NCBI RefSeq assembly: GCF_035994945.1
Contig: NZ_CP108677.1
Span: 6,572,001-6,636,000 of the forward strand
Reading direction: 5' to 3'
DNA: 64,000 nt
Source of the DNA: Streptomyces sp. NBC_01216
Lineage (GTDB): Bacteria > Actinomycetota > Actinomycetes > Streptomycetales > Streptomycetaceae
The position numbers and the translations under genes are program-made. Position 1 is the first letter of the stretch. The number at the start of each line of letters is the position of its first letter. The notes under the pieces are model-generated. The model worked only from the letters and a program-made list of their open reading frames with translations, did not search any database and was not told the origin of the DNA. This document shows positions 32,952-43,691 of this stretch, piece by piece.

Positions 32952-33124
32952 GATCCCCGCCCCTTAGTGCCGTTTCCTCCTACCAGTGTGCCGGGCTCGC
33001 GCCGGGTGCACCAGAGGCCCTTCTGCAAGCGACGCCTATGGGCACCCAAAGTGAACGTTTGCGCAGGTGAGCGAGTTATCGTCAGCAGGGAGAACCTTGT
33101 GGCCCACGGCCTTGGAGAACGAGC

Positions 33125-34351
33125 ATGAGCACCACCGAGAACAACGCGGCGACCGGTGCGCGGACCACCGCCACCCCGTCCACCGGCGCCACGCCCGCCA
33201 CCGGCACGGCAGCCACCGCACCCCCCGCCGGTACCGCCCCGTCCGCCCGCGCGTCGGCGACCCTCGACGTCGACCGCAGCGACCCGGCGTACCGGACCTG
33301 GCTGAACGAAGCCGTCCGCAAGGTCCAGGCCGACGCCAACCGCTCGGCCGACACCCATCTGCTGCGCTTCCCTCTCCCGGAGAGCTGGGGGATCGACCTC
33401 TACCTCAAGGACGAGTCGACCCACCCCACCGGCAGTCTCAAGCACCGGCTTGCCCGTTCGCTCTTCCTCTACGGCCTGTGCAACGGCTGGATCAGGCCGG
33501 GCAAACCCGTCATCGAGGCGTCCAGCGGCTCCACGGCCGTCTCCGAGGCGTACTTCGCCAAGCTCATCGGCGTGCCGTTCATCGCCGTGATGCCCCGGAC
33601 CACCAGCCCCGAGAAGTGCCGGCTGATCGAGTTCCACGGCGGCCGGTGCCACTTCGTCGACGACTCCCGCAAGATGTACGAGGAGTCCGCCGCCCTCGCG
33701 GCGCGGACCGGCGGTCACTACATGGACCAGTTCACCTACGCCGAGCGGGCCACCGACTGGCGGGGCAACAACAACATCGCCGAGTCGATGTACCAGCAGC
33801 TCCGGCTGGAGCGGTATCCCGAACCGGCGTGGATCGTCGCCACCGCCGGCACCGGCGGTACCTCCGCCACCATCGCGCGGTACGTCCACTACATGCAGCA
33901 CGACACCCGCATCTGCGTCGCCGACCCCGAGAACTCCTGCTTCTTCGACGGCTGGACCCGGAACGACCCGCACGCCACCTCCGACTGCGGCTCGCGCATC
34001 GAGGGCATCGGCAGGCCCCGGATGGAGCCCAGCTTCGTCCCCGGCGCCATCGACCGCATGATGAAGGTCCCGGACGCCGCCAGTGTCGCCGCGGTCCGCG
34101 CCCTGGAGGCCGCGATCGGCCGCAAGGCCGGCGGTTCGACCGGCACCGGGCTCTGGAGCGCCCTGAAGATCGTGGGCGAGATGGTCGACCAGGGCCGCAC
34201 CGGCAGCGTGGTGACCCTGATCTGCGACCCGGGCGACCGCTACCTCGACAAGTACTACTCCGACGCCTGGCTGACCGGACAGGGCCTGGACATCGCTCCG
34301 TACACCGCGACTATCGACCGCTTCCTGGCGACGGGTTCCTGGCCGGAATGA
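33125..34351 (+). CDS. cds1: PLP-dependent cysteine synthase family protein, L-cysteine desulfhydrase Cds1-like
   Basis: 408 residues. The first ~45 are a low-complexity Ala/Thr/Pro/Gly stretch; the catalytic part follows. The PLP lysine is in [14 protein letters not shown], the substrate loop is [14 protein letters not shown], and the phosphate loop is [15 protein letters not shown]. It resembles mycobacterial Cds1, which converts L-cysteine to pyruvate, ammonia and sulphide, more than CysK. The ATG has TGGAGAACGAGC upstream. Its 3' end overlaps the convergent SRPBCC gene by 41 nt. Confidence 0.85.
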   Translation: MSTTENNAATGARTTATPSTGATPATGTAATAPPAGTAPSARASATLDVDRSDPAYRTWLNEAVRKVQADANRSADTHLLRFPLPESWGIDLYLKDESTHPTGSLKHRLARSLFLYGLCNGWIRPGKPVIEASSGSTAVSEAYFAKLIGVPFIAVMPRTTSPEKCRLIEFHGGRCHFVDDSRKMYEESAALAARTGGHYMDQFTYAERATDWRGNNNIAESMYQQLRLERYPEPAWIVATAGTGGTSATIARYVHYMQHDTRICVADPENSCFFDGWTRNDPHATSDCGSRIEGIGRPRMEPSFVPGAIDRMMKVPDAASVAAVRALEAAIGRKAGGSTGTGLWSALKIVGEMVDQGRTGSVVTLICDPGDRYLDKYYSDAWLTGQGLDIAPYTATIDRFLATGSWPE

Positions 34352-34811
34352 GCCTCCGGTCCAGCCGTCGCATCGCGTCGCGGAAGGACCAGCCGACGCC
34401 CGGCCGTGCCAGCCGCATCGCGAACAGGTACGCCGCCGGGCCGTCCACCGCCATCGTCCAGCGGACCCGGGTGCCCCGGCCGACGGGGGACAGGACCCAC
34501 TCCTCCAGCATGGCCCGTACGCCCGGAGCGTTCGTCTCGTCCACCCGGTAGGCGTACCGGGTGTCCGGTTCGGCGGCCATGACCGTCTCCCGGAAGGAGA
34601 TGCCGCCCCGCAGCCGGACCGTCCGGCCGGTGCCACCGTCGGTCGGACGGGCCGAGGCGACCGCCGTGAACCACGCGGGCCAGCTGCCCACCTCCTCGGC
34701 CAGCGAGCGGTAGACGGCGGCCGGCGGGGCCGCCAGTCCGGCCGAGAACACGAGGCGTCCGGGAGCGGACGAGGCGAAACCGAGCTCCACCTGCCTGAGT
34801 CGGCGCGTCAT
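34311..34811 (-). CDS. SRPBCC family protein (polyketide cyclase/lipid transport-like)
   Basis: 166 residues of the START/Bet v1-like fold: [20 protein letters not shown], then [15 protein letters not shown] and [11 protein letters not shown]. Such proteins bind hydrophobic ligands or act as cyclases; the ligand is unknown. The ATG at 34811 has GGAGGAACGGTC upstream. It overlaps the end of cds1 on the other strand and lies 54 nt after the next SRPBCC gene, which reads the same way. Confidence 0.8.
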   Translation of the reverse strand: MTRRLRQVELGFASSAPGRLVFSAGLAAPPAAVYRSLAEEVGSWPAWFTAVASARPTDGGTGRTVRLRGGISFRETVMAAEPDTRYAYRVDETNAPGVRAMLEEWVLSPVGRGTRVRWTMAVDGPAAYLFAMRLARPGVGWSFRDAMRRLDRRLIPARNPSPGSGR

Positions 34812-34865
34812 GACCGTTCCTCCCGAGCTGGATGCCGAAGTGCGCACACCATAGTCGGCGCTCCG

Positions 34866-35372
34866 TCAGATGCCCAGCAGTCCGTCCATCACCCGGCCGA
34901 ACACCCGCCGTCCGACGAAGGAGACGACGGGATCGAGGAGGCCCGGCACCCCGCGCACCCGCAACTCCTCCACCCAGACCGCGTGTGAACCACCGCGCCC
35001 CGCCGCGTACACCTCGATCACGGCATGGCCCCGCACCACACGGCCGCGCTTCTCCAGCCGGCACACAGCCGGCCGCGACGGCGACCCCGGCCGCCCCGGC
35101 CCACCGGGCTCCGCCGGTTCCGCGAACCGCTCCGGTCCGCCCGGCTCCGCCACCGGCGGCTCCCAGCGCACGACCTCCATCGGATCGTCGAAGGCCAGTC
35201 GTCCGAGCCCGGTCCTGGCCACGAAACGGGTGCCCGGCGCCGTCGGCCCCGGGGTCAGCACCCGCGTCCGGGTCAGCGGGACCCGGCCGCCGTGCGACGG
35301 CCAGTCGGTGAGCCGCCGCCACGCCTCCCCGGCCGGAAGAGCGGTGACGCGCTCGATCCGGAAGACGCTCAC
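34866..35372 (-). CDS. SRPBCC family protein
   Basis: 168 residues. The start, VFRIERVTALPAGEAWRRLT, and the strands GTRFVARTGLGRLAFDDPMEV and VWVEELRVRGVPGLLDPVV fit the Bet v1-like superfamily. A Pro/Gly-rich insertion lies near residues 75-95. The GTG at 35372 overlaps the TGA of the DeoR gene as GTGA, so the two are translationally coupled. Function unknown; with the previous SRPBCC gene it makes a pair. Confidence 0.75.
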   Translation of the reverse strand: MSVFRIERVTALPAGEAWRRLTDWPSHGGRVPLTRTRVLTPGPTAPGTRFVARTGLGRLAFDDPMEVVRWEPPVAEPGGPERFAEPAEPGGPGRPGSPSRPAVCRLEKRGRVVRGHAVIEVYAAGRGGSHAVWVEELRVRGVPGLLDPVVSFVGRRVFGRVMDGLLGI

Positions 35373-36214
35373 CCGAGGTCTCCCCCGCCGGGCTCCGGGT
35401 CGCCGGCCACCACCAGTCCCGGCAGATGCTCCGCCATCTCCGCCCGGGTCCGCGCGGACAGCCCGGCGTCCGTCACGAGCGTGTCCACCTCCTCCAGTCG
35501 GGCGAACGAACTCAGCCCCACCGTGCCCCACTTGGTGTGGTCCGCGAGGACCACGACCCGGCGCGCCGAGCGCACCAGCCGCCGGTTGGTCTCCGCCTCC
35601 GCGAGGTTCGGCGTGGAGAGCCCCGCCTCCACCGAGATGCCGTGCACTCCGAGGAACAGCACGTCGAAGTGGAGGGCGCGGATCGCCTGGTCGGCCACCG
35701 GGCCCACCAGCGCGTCCGACGGGGTCCGCACCCCGCCCGTGAGGACCACCGTCGGCGCCCCCGCGCGGGACTCGCCCGACGCGTCCGGCCGGCGTGCCGC
35801 GTGGAAGACGTCGGCCACCCGCACCGAGTTGGTCACCACCGTCAGATCCGGCACGTCCAGGAGGTGCGCCGCCAACGCGAAGGTCGTCGTTCCGCCCGAC
35901 AGCGCGATCGCCGTGCCCGGCGCGACCATCCGCGCCGCCGTCCGGGCGATCTCCTCCTTGGCGCCCAGCTCCAGCTCCGACTTGGCCTCGAAGCCCGGCT
36001 CGTGCGTGCTCGTCTCGACGACCGGCACCGCACCTCCGTGCACCTTCTCGACGACACCCTGACGTGCCAGCGCGTCCAGATCCCGGCGCACGGTCATGTC
36101 CGACACGTTCAGCCGACGCGTCAGCTCGTTGACCCGTACACCACCGCGCCGCCGCACCTCGTCCAGAATGAGGGCGCGCCGCTGCTCCGCGAGGAGATTC
36201 TGCTGGTCACTCAC
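35369..36214 (-). CDS. DeoR/GlpR family transcriptional regulator
   Basis: 281 residues. The DeoR helix-turn-helix is at residues 14-60 (ILDEVRRRGGVRVNELTRRL, then NVSDMTVRRDLDALARQG), and the sensor domain of the ISOCOT fold contains ALSGGTTTFALAAHL and the phospho-sugar-binding VVVLADHTKWG. Family members repress sugar-phosphate metabolism genes. The GTG at 36214 (alternatively 36217) begins where homologues do. It overlaps the downstream SRPBCC gene by 4 nt. No sugar genes are adjacent. Confidence 0.85.
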   Translation of the reverse strand: MSDQQNLLAEQRRALILDEVRRRGGVRVNELTRRLNVSDMTVRRDLDALARQGVVEKVHGGAVPVVETSTHEPGFEAKSELELGAKEEIARTAARMVAPGTAIALSGGTTTFALAAHLLDVPDLTVVTNSVRVADVFHAARRPDASGESRAGAPTVVLTGGVRTPSDALVGPVADQAIRALHFDVLFLGVHGISVEAGLSTPNLAEAETNRRLVRSARRVVVLADHTKWGTVGLSSFARLEEVDTLVTDAGLSARTRAEMAEHLPGLVVAGDPEPGGGDLG

Positions 36215-36350
36215 CACCGATGACGGTCCTTCCGATGGGGACTGTGGGAACGGCGCCGGAATTCCGCCGGAGGTCGTGCGCGGGCGCCCGGCCTTCCGCG
36301 ATCCTGTTGCCTGCCGGAGAATCCTCCCATCCAGAGAGCGAGACACCGAA

Positions 36351-38852
36351 GTGTCCCCTGCCACACCTGCCCCGAGGAGCGGGGGTGCGGCGCTCGAGCT
36401 CCTCGTCCACGGTGTCGGCGGAGCCACGCCCCAGGACATGCTGGACGACCCCCGGACCGCGCGCGTGACCGGTGACGCCACCGCCGCCGTGTACCGCCGC
36501 CGCGACGACCTCGACGCCGAGGACCACCCCGACGGCGAGGACCACCCCGACGGCGACGCCGAACGCCCCGTTCCGGAGGCGTACTGCTGGTCCAACCTCA
36601 CCTCGGGCAACGGAGCCCGTGCCCTGTGGCTGCTCCTCCTCCCCTTCATGGTCGTCAACCTCGCCCACTGGATGCGCCCGCCGGCGCCCGGACGCCCCGG
36701 CCTCCAGCGGCTGTACGGCGTCCTGGTGCGCCTCGTCGCCCTCACCCTGACCGTGCTCCTCACCGCCGCCGCCTGCGAGGTCGCCCTCGACCTGACGGCC
36801 TGGCAGTGCGCGGGCAGCACCGCATGCGCGGGGGACCGCTCGTGGCTGGGATTCCTCTCCGCCGAGCGGGGCGGCTGGTGGTCCCAGCCGGGACGCCGCC
36901 TCGCTCTCGCCGCCGTGGTGCCGGCCGCGCTCGTCAGCCTGCTCTGGTACCTGTCCAACCGGACCTGGAGCGCGTACGAGGCCCAGCGCCCGCCCACGAC
37001 GTACGGCACACCCGGCGCCGAAGGCCCCGCCGCCGGGCAGGAGCCGTCCTGCGCCAGGCCCTGCGCCTGCTCCGGCCCCTGCCCCGCTCCCGAGCCCTGC
37101 CCCGCTCCCGAGGACGACTCCGCGGAGGCCGATCCGGCCGACGACGGCACCGGGACACCGGCCGGGCTCCGCCCCGCGCTGGGCCGCCCCGGCTTCTGGT
37201 ACGGCCGCCGACTGGTCGCCCGGCTGCGTGCCGCCCACACCGCCCTCGGGTTCCTGACGGTCACCGCCGCCCTCACCGGCGCCGCCGCCCACCAGGACCG
37301 GGCCACGGCGCCCGGTTCCCTGCGCGAATCCCTCGGATGGACGCTCCAGTCGGCCGTCGTCGCCCTCGCTGCCGTCGTCCTGTGGGTCGTGTGCCGGCGA
37401 GGCCGCAGCGAGAATCGCCTCGACCTGCGGCTCGAGCGGGCCCTGGTCTCCTGGCTGCCCGGCACCTCCCTGCTGCTCCTCCTCCTCGCCGTCCTGCACG
37501 CCGGCTGGTCCCGGCCCGGCTGGCGCTCCGCCGGCACCCTGCCCGGAGACATGACCTTCGGTGTTCTGACGCTGGCCCAGGGCGGTCTCGTCGTCGCCCT
37601 CGGAGCGGTAGCCCTCCTGCTGCACCGGCGTCGGCCCGAGCCTCGCACCGCCCTGTACGGACTCGGCGGCCCCGCGGTCGCCATGCTCGCCTGCGCCCTC
37701 GGCGGAGTGATGTCCGGGGGTGTCGCCCAGCGCGTCGCCGACTGGCTGGACGGGCCCGCCACGCCGGGCATGGGCGATGGCTCCGCCATCGCCCCGCCCG
37801 TCCTGCTGAGCTGGCAGGCGTCCGTCATCCCCGTCCTGCTCGTCCTGTTGCTCGCGCCCGCCGGGTTCCTCGTCGTCCGCACCGCGCGCGCCGCACGGCG
37901 CCTCGGCCCCGTCGTCGAGGCCGCGTACGGACCGCGGACCGCGGACCCCGTACGAACCGCCCGCATCGCCGCGATCCGGGCCCGCGCCGCGCTCACCGAC
38001 TCCGCGCCCCTGCTCGTCGGGCTGGTGTCCGGCGCCACCCTTCTCCTCGGCGCCGGTTCCGTCGCCGGGGCCTGGATCAGCGGAGCCGTGCCGGGACGGG
38101 CCTTCGAGGGGGCCCAGCCCGCGATCGCCTCCGCCGCCGACGCCGCCCAGTCCCTGGGCTCCTGGATGATCGGCTTCGGTTTCATACTGTTCGTCACCTG
38201 GGGCCGACGGGCGTACAAGGACGCCTCGGCGCGCCGGACCATCGGCATCCTGTGGGACGTCGGTACCTTCTGGCCCCGTGCCGCGCACCCCTTCGCCCCG
38301 CCCTGTTACGCCGAGCGGGCCGTTCCCGACCTGACCTGGCGGATGAGTTCCTGGACGGCGCGCACCGGCGGACGGCTCGTCATCTCCGGCCACTCCCAGG
38401 GCAGTGTCCTGGCGGCCGCCGCGGTCTGGCAGTTACCGCCCGCGACCCGCAAGAGGGTCGCCCTGCTGACGTACGGCTCACCGCTGGAACGCCTCTACGG
38501 ACGCTGGTTCCCGGCCTACTTCGGCCCCGGACCACTGCGCGGCCTGCACCGTACGGTCCACTGTTGGAGCAACCTCCACCGGGCCACCGACCCGATCGGC
38601 GGCCCCGTCCGCGTGCCCGCCGACGGGGACCGCCCGGTCGTCGACCGGCCCGCCCTGCTCGATCCGGTCGCCTACGGGCGCACGCCCGCCCACCCACTGC
38701 CCGAGCCGATCAGGGGCCACTCCGACTACCAGGCCGATCCGGTGTTCGCCGCCGAGCGGTCCGCGCTGCTCGACCGGCTGCCGCCCGGCCTGCCCCGCCA
38801 GCGCGCCGGCGCCCCCTCCGATCAGGGGAGCTCGGGCAGGTCGTCCGGGTAG
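36351..38852 (+). CDS. Large multi-pass membrane protein with lipase-like GHSQG domain; contains a TTA codon
   Basis: 833 residues. An N-terminal cytosolic part with [17 protein letters not shown] (a lipase-like oxyanion motif) is followed by about nine membrane helices between residues ~90 and 620. Residues ~100-290 include a Cys/Pro-rich loop ([20 protein letters not shown]). The C-terminal part has the nucleophile elbow [15 protein letters not shown] near residue 678, typical for alpha/beta hydrolases. The reaction is unknown. Codon 695 (38433-38435) is TTA, so translation should depend on the bldA tRNA. The GTG at 36351 is a reasonable but uncertain start. Its 3' end overlaps the convergent AAA gene by 31 nt. 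Confidence 0.75.
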   Translation: MSPATPAPRSGGAALELLVHGVGGATPQDMLDDPRTARVTGDATAAVYRRRDDLDAEDHPDGEDHPDGDAERPVPEAYCWSNLTSGNGARALWLLLLPFMVVNLAHWMRPPAPGRPGLQRLYGVLVRLVALTLTVLLTAAACEVALDLTAWQCAGSTACAGDRSWLGFLSAERGGWWSQPGRRLALAAVVPAALVSLLWYLSNRTWSAYEAQRPPTTYGTPGAEGPAAGQEPSCARPCACSGPCPAPEPCPAPEDDSAEADPADDGTGTPAGLRPALGRPGFWYGRRLVARLRAAHTALGFLTVTAALTGAAAHQDRATAPGSLRESLGWTLQSAVVALAAVVLWVVCRRGRSENRLDLRLERALVSWLPGTSLLLLLLAVLHAGWSRPGWRSAGTLPGDMTFGVLTLAQGGLVVALGAVALLLHRRRPEPRTALYGLGGPAVAMLACALGGVMSGGVAQRVADWLDGPATPGMGDGSAIAPPVLLSWQASVIPVLLVLLLAPAGFLVVRTARAARRLGPVVEAAYGPRTADPVRTARIAAIRARAALTDSAPLLVGLVSGATLLLGAGSVAGAWISGAVPGRAFEGAQPAIASAADAAQSLGSWMIGFGFILFVTWGRRAYKDASARRTIGILWDVGTFWPRAAHPFAPPCYAERAVPDLTWRMSSWTARTGGRLVISGHSQGSVLAAAAVWQLPPATRKRVALLTYGSPLERLYGRWFPAYFGPGPLRGLHRTVHCWSNLHRATDPIGGPVRVPADGDRPVVDRPALLDPVAYGRTPAHPLPEPIRGHSDYQADPVFAAERSALLDRLPPGLPRQRAGAPSDQGSSGRSSG

Positions 38853-41266
38853 AGCAGGGTCAGGTCGTCGGTGCTCGCCTCGGTGAGCGAGGCGACTCGC
38901 CCGGCATGCCGTTCCACCATCGACTCGAACGTCTGCCGTGCGGTGCGGCCGTTGCCGAACGCGGGCCCCTTGGGCAGCTTGGTGAAGTAGGTGAGCAGTG
39001 CCTCGTCGGTGTCCGCGGCGAGCCGGTACTCGTGGTCGTCGGCCTGCTGCCGGACGATCCGCAGCAGTTCGTCCGGAACGTAGTCGCTGAAACTGATGGT
39101 CCGGGAGAACCGTGACGCGACACCGGGGTTGACGGTGAGGAAGCGCTGCATCTCGGTGGTGTAGCCCGCGACGATCACCACGACGGCGTCCCGGTGGTCC
39201 TCCATCAGCTTCACCAGGGTGTCGATCGCCTCACGTCCGAAGTCCCGCCCGGAGTCCTCGGGAGACAGCGCGTACGCCTCGTCGACGAACAGCACGCCGC
39301 CGCGCGCCCGGTCGAACGCCTCCTGGGTGCGGATGGCCGTCGAACCGATGTGCTCGCCCACCAGGTCGACCCGGGACACCTCGACGAGGTGTCCCCGCTC
39401 CAGCACTCCCAGGGAGGCGAGGATCTCTCCGTAGAGACGGGCCACGGTCGTCTTGCCGGTGCCGGGGTTGCCGGTGAAGACCAGATGGCGGCGCACGGAG
39501 GCGGCCTTGAGCCCGGCCTCCTGACGCCGTCGGCCGACCTCGATCATGTTGGTGAGCGTGCGGACCTCGTGCTTGACGCTCTCCAGGCCCACCAGCGCGT
39601 CCAGTTCGCCCAGCACGTCGACCGGGGAGCGGGACGGCGCGGGTTCCGGAGCGGCCGGGACCGGCGGGGCGGCCGTGGTGGGACGGGGCGCGGGCACCGT
39701 CCCGAGCAGACCGCCGGACCGTGTCGCCGTCACGACGGTGCCGCCGCCGGTGGCCGCCGGAGCCCGGCGCACCCCGCTCTCGTCGCTGGTGCAGTCCTCC
39801 ACCACCGGTCCGCCGTCGGTGCCCTCGCCCGGGGAGCCGCCGTCGGCGAACTCGTAGCCGCCCCGGGCGCACCGCTCGGTCCGGCAGGCGCGCAGCGTCG
39901 TGCGGCAGCCGTCCATCACGTGGAATCCGTACCCGCCGCTTCCGGTGACCCGGCAGCCGACGAAGGAGCCCCGCCCCTCCGCCGAGACGTAGAAACCCGC
40001 TTCGGCCGGCGAGGTGACCGTGCACCGCTCGATCGAGGGGTCGGCGCCCTTGGTGACGATGACCCCGGTCTGTACCCCGTCGATGGTGCAGCCGGCGAGT
40101 GTGCCGCCGCTGCCGTGGTCCCGGAACCAGGCCCCCGTGGACGCCTCACGGATCCGGCAGTCGTCCAACTGGGCGGTCGCGCCGTCGCTCACCGACACCG
40201 CGGTGTTGCGGACCTGCCACAGGTCGCTGTCGACCACGTCGGCACGCGAGCCGCGGTCGAGTACGAACAGCGCGTCCGGCACGTCGTGCACCCGGCAGGA
40301 GTCGAGTACGACGGTGGCCCCGTCGCTGACCCAGACCGCGGGATAGTCGCCCGTGCTGTCGTGGATCTCGCACTGGTTGGCGTCCACCCGGGTTCCCGGG
40401 TCCCACACCGACAGGCCGTTGCGGCCGAAGCGGCGCACGGCCGAGCGGGTCAGCGTCAGCACCGAACGCGAGCGCAGGTCGATCGCGTTCTCGGGGATGT
40501 CGTGGATGTCGCAGTCGGAGAGGGTGAGGACCGCGTCCGTGTCCAACGTGACGCCGTCGGCCGAGGTGCGGTGCACGGTGGAGTCGGAGAGGTGGGCGGT
40601 GGCCCGTGCCGCGATCTGGAGCCCGGCGCCCTTGATCTCGTACACCTCGCAGCCGATGCCCTCCAGGCCGCTGCCCTCGCCGTTGACGGTGATTCCCGCG
40701 CCGGAGGCGTGGTGCACCCGGCAGCGCTCCAGGCGCGGGTGCGCACCGCCGCGGACCGAGATCCCGGACTGGCCCGCGGAGACCACCTCGCACTCCTCGA
40801 ACACCCCGCCCGCGCCGTCGAGTACGGCGACGCCGACGCCCGCCGGGTTGTCGACGGTGCAGCGGCGGACGGTGGGGCGGGCGGCGCCACGGACCTCGAT
40901 GCCGGCCGCCGAGCGGGTCACGATCCGCAGGTCGAGCAGTTCCGGGGTGCCCTCCTCGACGAGGAGGGCGGGCGCCGCCGCGTCCTGGCCCTCGACGTGC
41001 AGGTCCTGGACGGTGGCCGAGGCCCGGATGGTCAGCGGCACGCCGTCCACCGGCGCGATCCGGACCGACCCGATCCCTTCCTCGGGACCGCGCAGCGTGA
41101 CGGCCCGCCGGATGACGAGGTTCTCCCGGTACGTTCCGGGCGCGACGACGAGGACGTCCCCGTCGGCGGCGGCCTCCAGGGCGGCGGCGAGGGAGGCGTA
41201 CTCGCCCGTGCGGCGTCGCCACCGCGATGTGCCGGTGTGCGTCACCTGGACCGTGCCCTGTGCCAT
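38822..41266 (-). CDS. Right-handed beta-helix repeat / AAA+ ATPase fusion (CbxX/CfqX-type)
   Basis: 814 residues. Residues about 20-520 form a parallel beta-helix: it begins [30 protein letters not shown] and shows over 15 repeats of the pectate-lyase type with alternating G/D turns ([20 protein letters not shown]). After a Pro/Ala-rich linker, residues ~540-814 are an AAA+ ATPase: Walker [15 protein letters not shown] at ~597, Walker [13 protein letters not shown] at ~660, a sensor region and the [19 protein letters not shown] lid of CbxX/EccA relatives. A chaperone-like remodelling role is likely; the beta-helix may recognise the target. The start at 41266 is uncertain. Confidence 0.85.
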   Translation of the reverse strand: MAQGTVQVTHTGTSRWRRRTGEYASLAAALEAAADGDVLVVAPGTYRENLVIRRAVTLRGPEEGIGSVRIAPVDGVPLTIRASATVQDLHVEGQDAAAPALLVEEGTPELLDLRIVTRSAAGIEVRGAARPTVRRCTVDNPAGVGVAVLDGAGGVFEECEVVSAGQSGISVRGGAHPRLERCRVHHASGAGITVNGEGSGLEGIGCEVYEIKGAGLQIAARATAHLSDSTVHRTSADGVTLDTDAVLTLSDCDIHDIPENAIDLRSRSVLTLTRSAVRRFGRNGLSVWDPGTRVDANQCEIHDSTGDYPAVWVSDGATVVLDSCRVHDVPDALFVLDRGSRADVVDSDLWQVRNTAVSVSDGATAQLDDCRIREASTGAWFRDHGSGGTLAGCTIDGVQTGVIVTKGADPSIERCTVTSPAEAGFYVSAEGRGSFVGCRVTGSGGYGFHVMDGCRTTLRACRTERCARGGYEFADGGSPGEGTDGGPVVEDCTSDESGVRRAPAATGGGTVVTATRSGGLLGTVPAPRPTTAAPPVPAAPEPAPSRSPVDVLGELDALVGLESVKHEVRTLTNMIEVGRRRQEAGLKAASVRRHLVFTGNPGTGKTTVARLYGEILASLGVLERGHLVEVSRVDLVGEHIGSTAIRTQEAFDRARGGVLFVDEAYALSPEDSGRDFGREAIDTLVKLMEDHRDAVVVIVAGYTTEMQRFLTVNPGVASRFSRTISFSDYVPDELLRIVRQQADDHEYRLAADTDEALLTYFTKLPKGPAFGNGRTARQTFESMVERHAGRVASLTEASTDDLTLLYPDDLPELP

Positions 41267-41348
41267 GGGTGTGCTCTGCCCCCGCCTCATGCGTCGTCGC
41301 TGATCCGATGCCCCACCGTAGCGCCCCCGGAGGTGCCTGGACGCCGGG

Positions 41349-41957
41349 TCAGCTGCCCGCGCCCGTACGTCCCCAGTCGGGACCGGCCCCGGCCCAGGCG
41401 CGGTCGAGACGCGCGTACCGCCGCTGTACCAGCCGGCGTACGACCAGCCGTCGGGCGGCCTCCACGAAGACGGCCGCCAGGGCCGTCGCGAGCAGACCCA
41501 CGGAGATCGCGTGGGCACGTGCGGTGCCGGACGTCATGGGCGCCGTCGCGGGGCGCCCCGCGAGGTCGTTCCACAGGGGGAAGGTGTCGCCCGGGTCGGA
41601 GCGTTCGCGCGGGGCCGGGACCCTACCGGTCCTGGCGCCGCCGTCGGGAGCCGTCCAGCGGGCCACCACGGCGCGCCGCGACGGCGGCTCGCCCTCGGAT
41701 CCGCCGTCCCGGACGTCGGACAACGGCGTGTCGGCGAGCCGCACCACCCGGGCCGTCGTCCGCTGCCGCTGTTCGTGCTGCGACCGTACGGCCTGTTGGA
41801 GCGAGGCGTCGGTACGGGCCCCGGCGGTCCAGCCGACCGCGGGCACGGCGAGCGCGAGCAGGGCGACGGCCGCGAACGCGACCCACGCCTCGATCAGGTC
41901 CGTTCTGCGGCGCAGGGGATTGTGTCTCCAGCGCCAGATACCGGTGACCGCGCGCAC
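41349..41957 (-). CDS. Rv1733c-family membrane protein
   Basis: About 202 residues. It starts with [21 protein letters not shown], the family signature, and has two transmembrane helices (about residues 25-45 and 155-180) around an extracytoplasmic domain. The function is unknown; the mycobacterial namesake is a dormancy-induced membrane protein. The GTG at 41957, nine bases after GAGGGG, is preferred over that at 41966, which sits too close to it. Confidence 0.75.
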   Translation of the reverse strand: MRAVTGIWRWRHNPLRRRTDLIEAWVAFAAVALLALAVPAVGWTAGARTDASLQQAVRSQHEQRQRTTARVVRLADTPLSDVRDGGSEGEPPSRRAVVARWTAPDGGARTGRVPAPRERSDPGDTFPLWNDLAGRPATAPMTSGTARAHAISVGLLATALAAVFVEAARRLVVRRLVQRRYARLDRAWAGAGPDWGRTGAGS

Positions 41958-42125
41958 ACGCTCCACCCCCTCACTTCGTCGGGTGTCCGCACCCGGTGCG
42001 TCCGCTTCCCCAACGAGTGTGCCCCGCAGGAGGGTTCCCCGCGCGCCGGGCGGGCCGGAACACGCCGCGACGACAGCCGCCGGAGCGAGAGAGGGCACGT
42101 GAGGGGTGGAGGGGTCGGCCCGGTG

Positions 42126-42950
42126 TCAGTCGAGGATCTTGACCTCGTCGCCTACCCGGACCGTCCCGAGGTGCTCGGGCACCAGGTTCTGGCCGAAGAT
42201 GAGCCGGCTGCCGTCCTTGCGGTGCCGGGCGAGGGTGCGCAGCGGCTCCTTGCCGCGCGTGGTGGTCTCCTGGTCGGTGGTCGTCACCACGCAGCGCCCG
42301 CAGGACCGGGCGACGCGGAAGGAGACCTCCCCGACGGCGAGCCGGGTCCAGCCGTCCTCGGCCCAGGCGGGGGTGCCGTCGACGACGAGGTTCGGCCGGA
42401 AACGGTTCATCGGCAGCGGGCCCTCGTCGGCGTGGTCGCCCCGGGCGATGAGCGCGTTGAGCGCGTCGAGGGAGGACGTGGTGGTGATCAGGAGCGGGAA
42501 GCCGTCCGCGAAGCTGACCGTCTCGCCCGGCAGCGCGTACTCCGGGTCGACCGGCCGACGGCGTGCGGGTTCGTCCATATGGACCAGGCGCACCTCGGTC
42601 TCCAGGTAGGCGCTGAACCACGCGTCCGCCTCGGGACCGGCCGGGACCGCCTCCACCGGAGTCTCGAAGACCTCCACCCGGATCGTGGAAGACGGCCGCG
42701 GCACCTCGATCGTCAGCGGCTCGAGCCCGCGTGCGGACACCCTGAGCGCGCCATCCGGCAGCAGCGTGGCCGAAGCCGACGCCATCCGAGGGTGACGGCG
42801 TTGGGTCACGACCCTGCCCGACGCGTCCACGGCGGTCCAACGGCGGTCGCCGGCCAGTCCCCATGGCTGGACGTCCGCCTCGGCGGGCGCGAAGCCGCGC
42901 ATCGCCTTGACCGGATGGATATGGAGGGAGCGCACGACGGGAGTGGACAT
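42126..42950 (-). CDS. MOSC domain-containing protein
   Basis: 274 residues: an N-terminal MOSC_N beta barrel (LHIHPVKAMRGFAPAEADVQ, then GLAGDRRW) and a C-terminal MOSC domain (FRPNLVVDGTPAWAEDGW, CGRCVVTT with the molybdenum-binding Cys, FGQNLVPEHLGTVRVGD). The family resembles YcbX/mARC, which reduce N-hydroxylated compounds with molybdenum cofactor. A CAGGAT box six bases before the ATG at 42950 suggests leaderless expression. No redox partner is adjacent. Confidence 0.88.
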   Translation of the reverse strand: MSTPVVRSLHIHPVKAMRGFAPAEADVQPWGLAGDRRWTAVDASGRVVTQRRHPRMASASATLLPDGALRVSARGLEPLTIEVPRPSSTIRVEVFETPVEAVPAGPEADAWFSAYLETEVRLVHMDEPARRRPVDPEYALPGETVSFADGFPLLITTTSSLDALNALIARGDHADEGPLPMNRFRPNLVVDGTPAWAEDGWTRLAVGEVSFRVARSCGRCVVTTTDQETTTRGKEPLRTLARHRKDGSRLIFGQNLVPEHLGTVRVGDEVKILD

Positions 42951-42983
42951 GCCGTCATCCTGCCAGCCGCTCCGCGTGGCCGG

Positions 42984-43454
42984 TCAGTACCCCCCGCCCT
43001 GGTACGGCCGGTTGTACGGGTCGTCGTAGGGGGACTGCGCCGGGACGGGCCGAGAGGCCGCCGGACGCATCGACTCGTACCCCGTACTCATCGGGCGCTG
43101 CGGCTGCTGGCCGCCCGGGTAGCCGCGTGGAGCGGCCTGCTGCTGGGGGATGTAGGGGGCCGGAGCGTGCTGCAGCGGCACCGGGGCCATCTGCTGCATC
43201 GGCTGCGGATACCCGTACGAGCCGCCGCCGGTGTAGGCGGGCGAGGGGGGCGATGTCGGAGCCGCCGGGAGGGCGGGCAGGGAGGAGGGCAACGCCGGCA
43301 GGTAGCTGTTGCCGGTGTCGTACGCGGAGGGCACTCGGATCGGCGCGATCTGAGGCGTGCCCCGCTCCGCGACCAGGGAGTCGTAGATCGGGGTGTCGGG
43401 GAACGACGGCGCGGTGTGGTAACCGCCTCCGTAGGTGAAGCGGGGGGAGGTCAT
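42984..43454 (-). CDS. DUF6643 family protein
   Basis: 156 residues, soluble and low complexity: MTSPRFTYGGGYHTAPSFPD at the start, then Pro/Ser/Gln/Tyr-rich segments ending PYDDPYNRPYQGGGY. It matches a short streptomycete family of unknown function, named DUF6643. TAACTT seven bases before the ATG at 43454 points to a leaderless mRNA. It is divergent from the TerD gene. Confidence 0.7.
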   Translation of the reverse strand: MTSPRFTYGGGYHTAPSFPDTPIYDSLVAERGTPQIAPIRVPSAYDTGNSYLPALPSSLPALPAAPTSPPSPAYTGGGSYGYPQPMQQMAPVPLQHAPAPYIPQQQAAPRGYPGGQQPQRPMSTGYESMRPAASRPVPAQSPYDDPYNRPYQGGGY

Positions 43455-43691
43455 GGCACATAAGTTAAGCCCACGATGTGCTGGTTGGGGAGCCCGATAA
43501 GAGGGTTGTTTGACGGGTTCTGAGTGACCGTCGATCCGTAATGCGAGCGAACGTGACAAAAACGGTCGCCCGAAGTGGCGTCGATCTTGAAAACCCGAGC
43601 TGAGGAGGGGTTACCGGCGGGTTGACCCGAGCGCGTCCGGCATGACGGGCATTAGGTTGACGTAAAGAAATCCCGAGGCGACGGAGCCGTG

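Noticed and set aside
35369..38248. 959-codon open frame on the minus strand
   Set aside because: Only its last 282 codons are the DeoR gene; the rest is antisense to the membrane lipase-like gene and reads as Arg/Ser/Pro-rich noise, typical of high-GC shadow frames.
36207..38393. 728-codon minus-strand frame rich in Gly/Gln
   Set aside because: Composition follows the complement of the real plus-strand gene; no motif.
39194..41947. 917-codon open frame on the plus strand
   Set aside because: Antisense to the beta-helix/AAA gene, which has clear motifs; the shadow frame has no recognisable domain.
41511..43463. 650-codon plus-strand frame
   Set aside because: Antisense to three genes with firm families (Rv1733c-like, MOSC, DUF6643).
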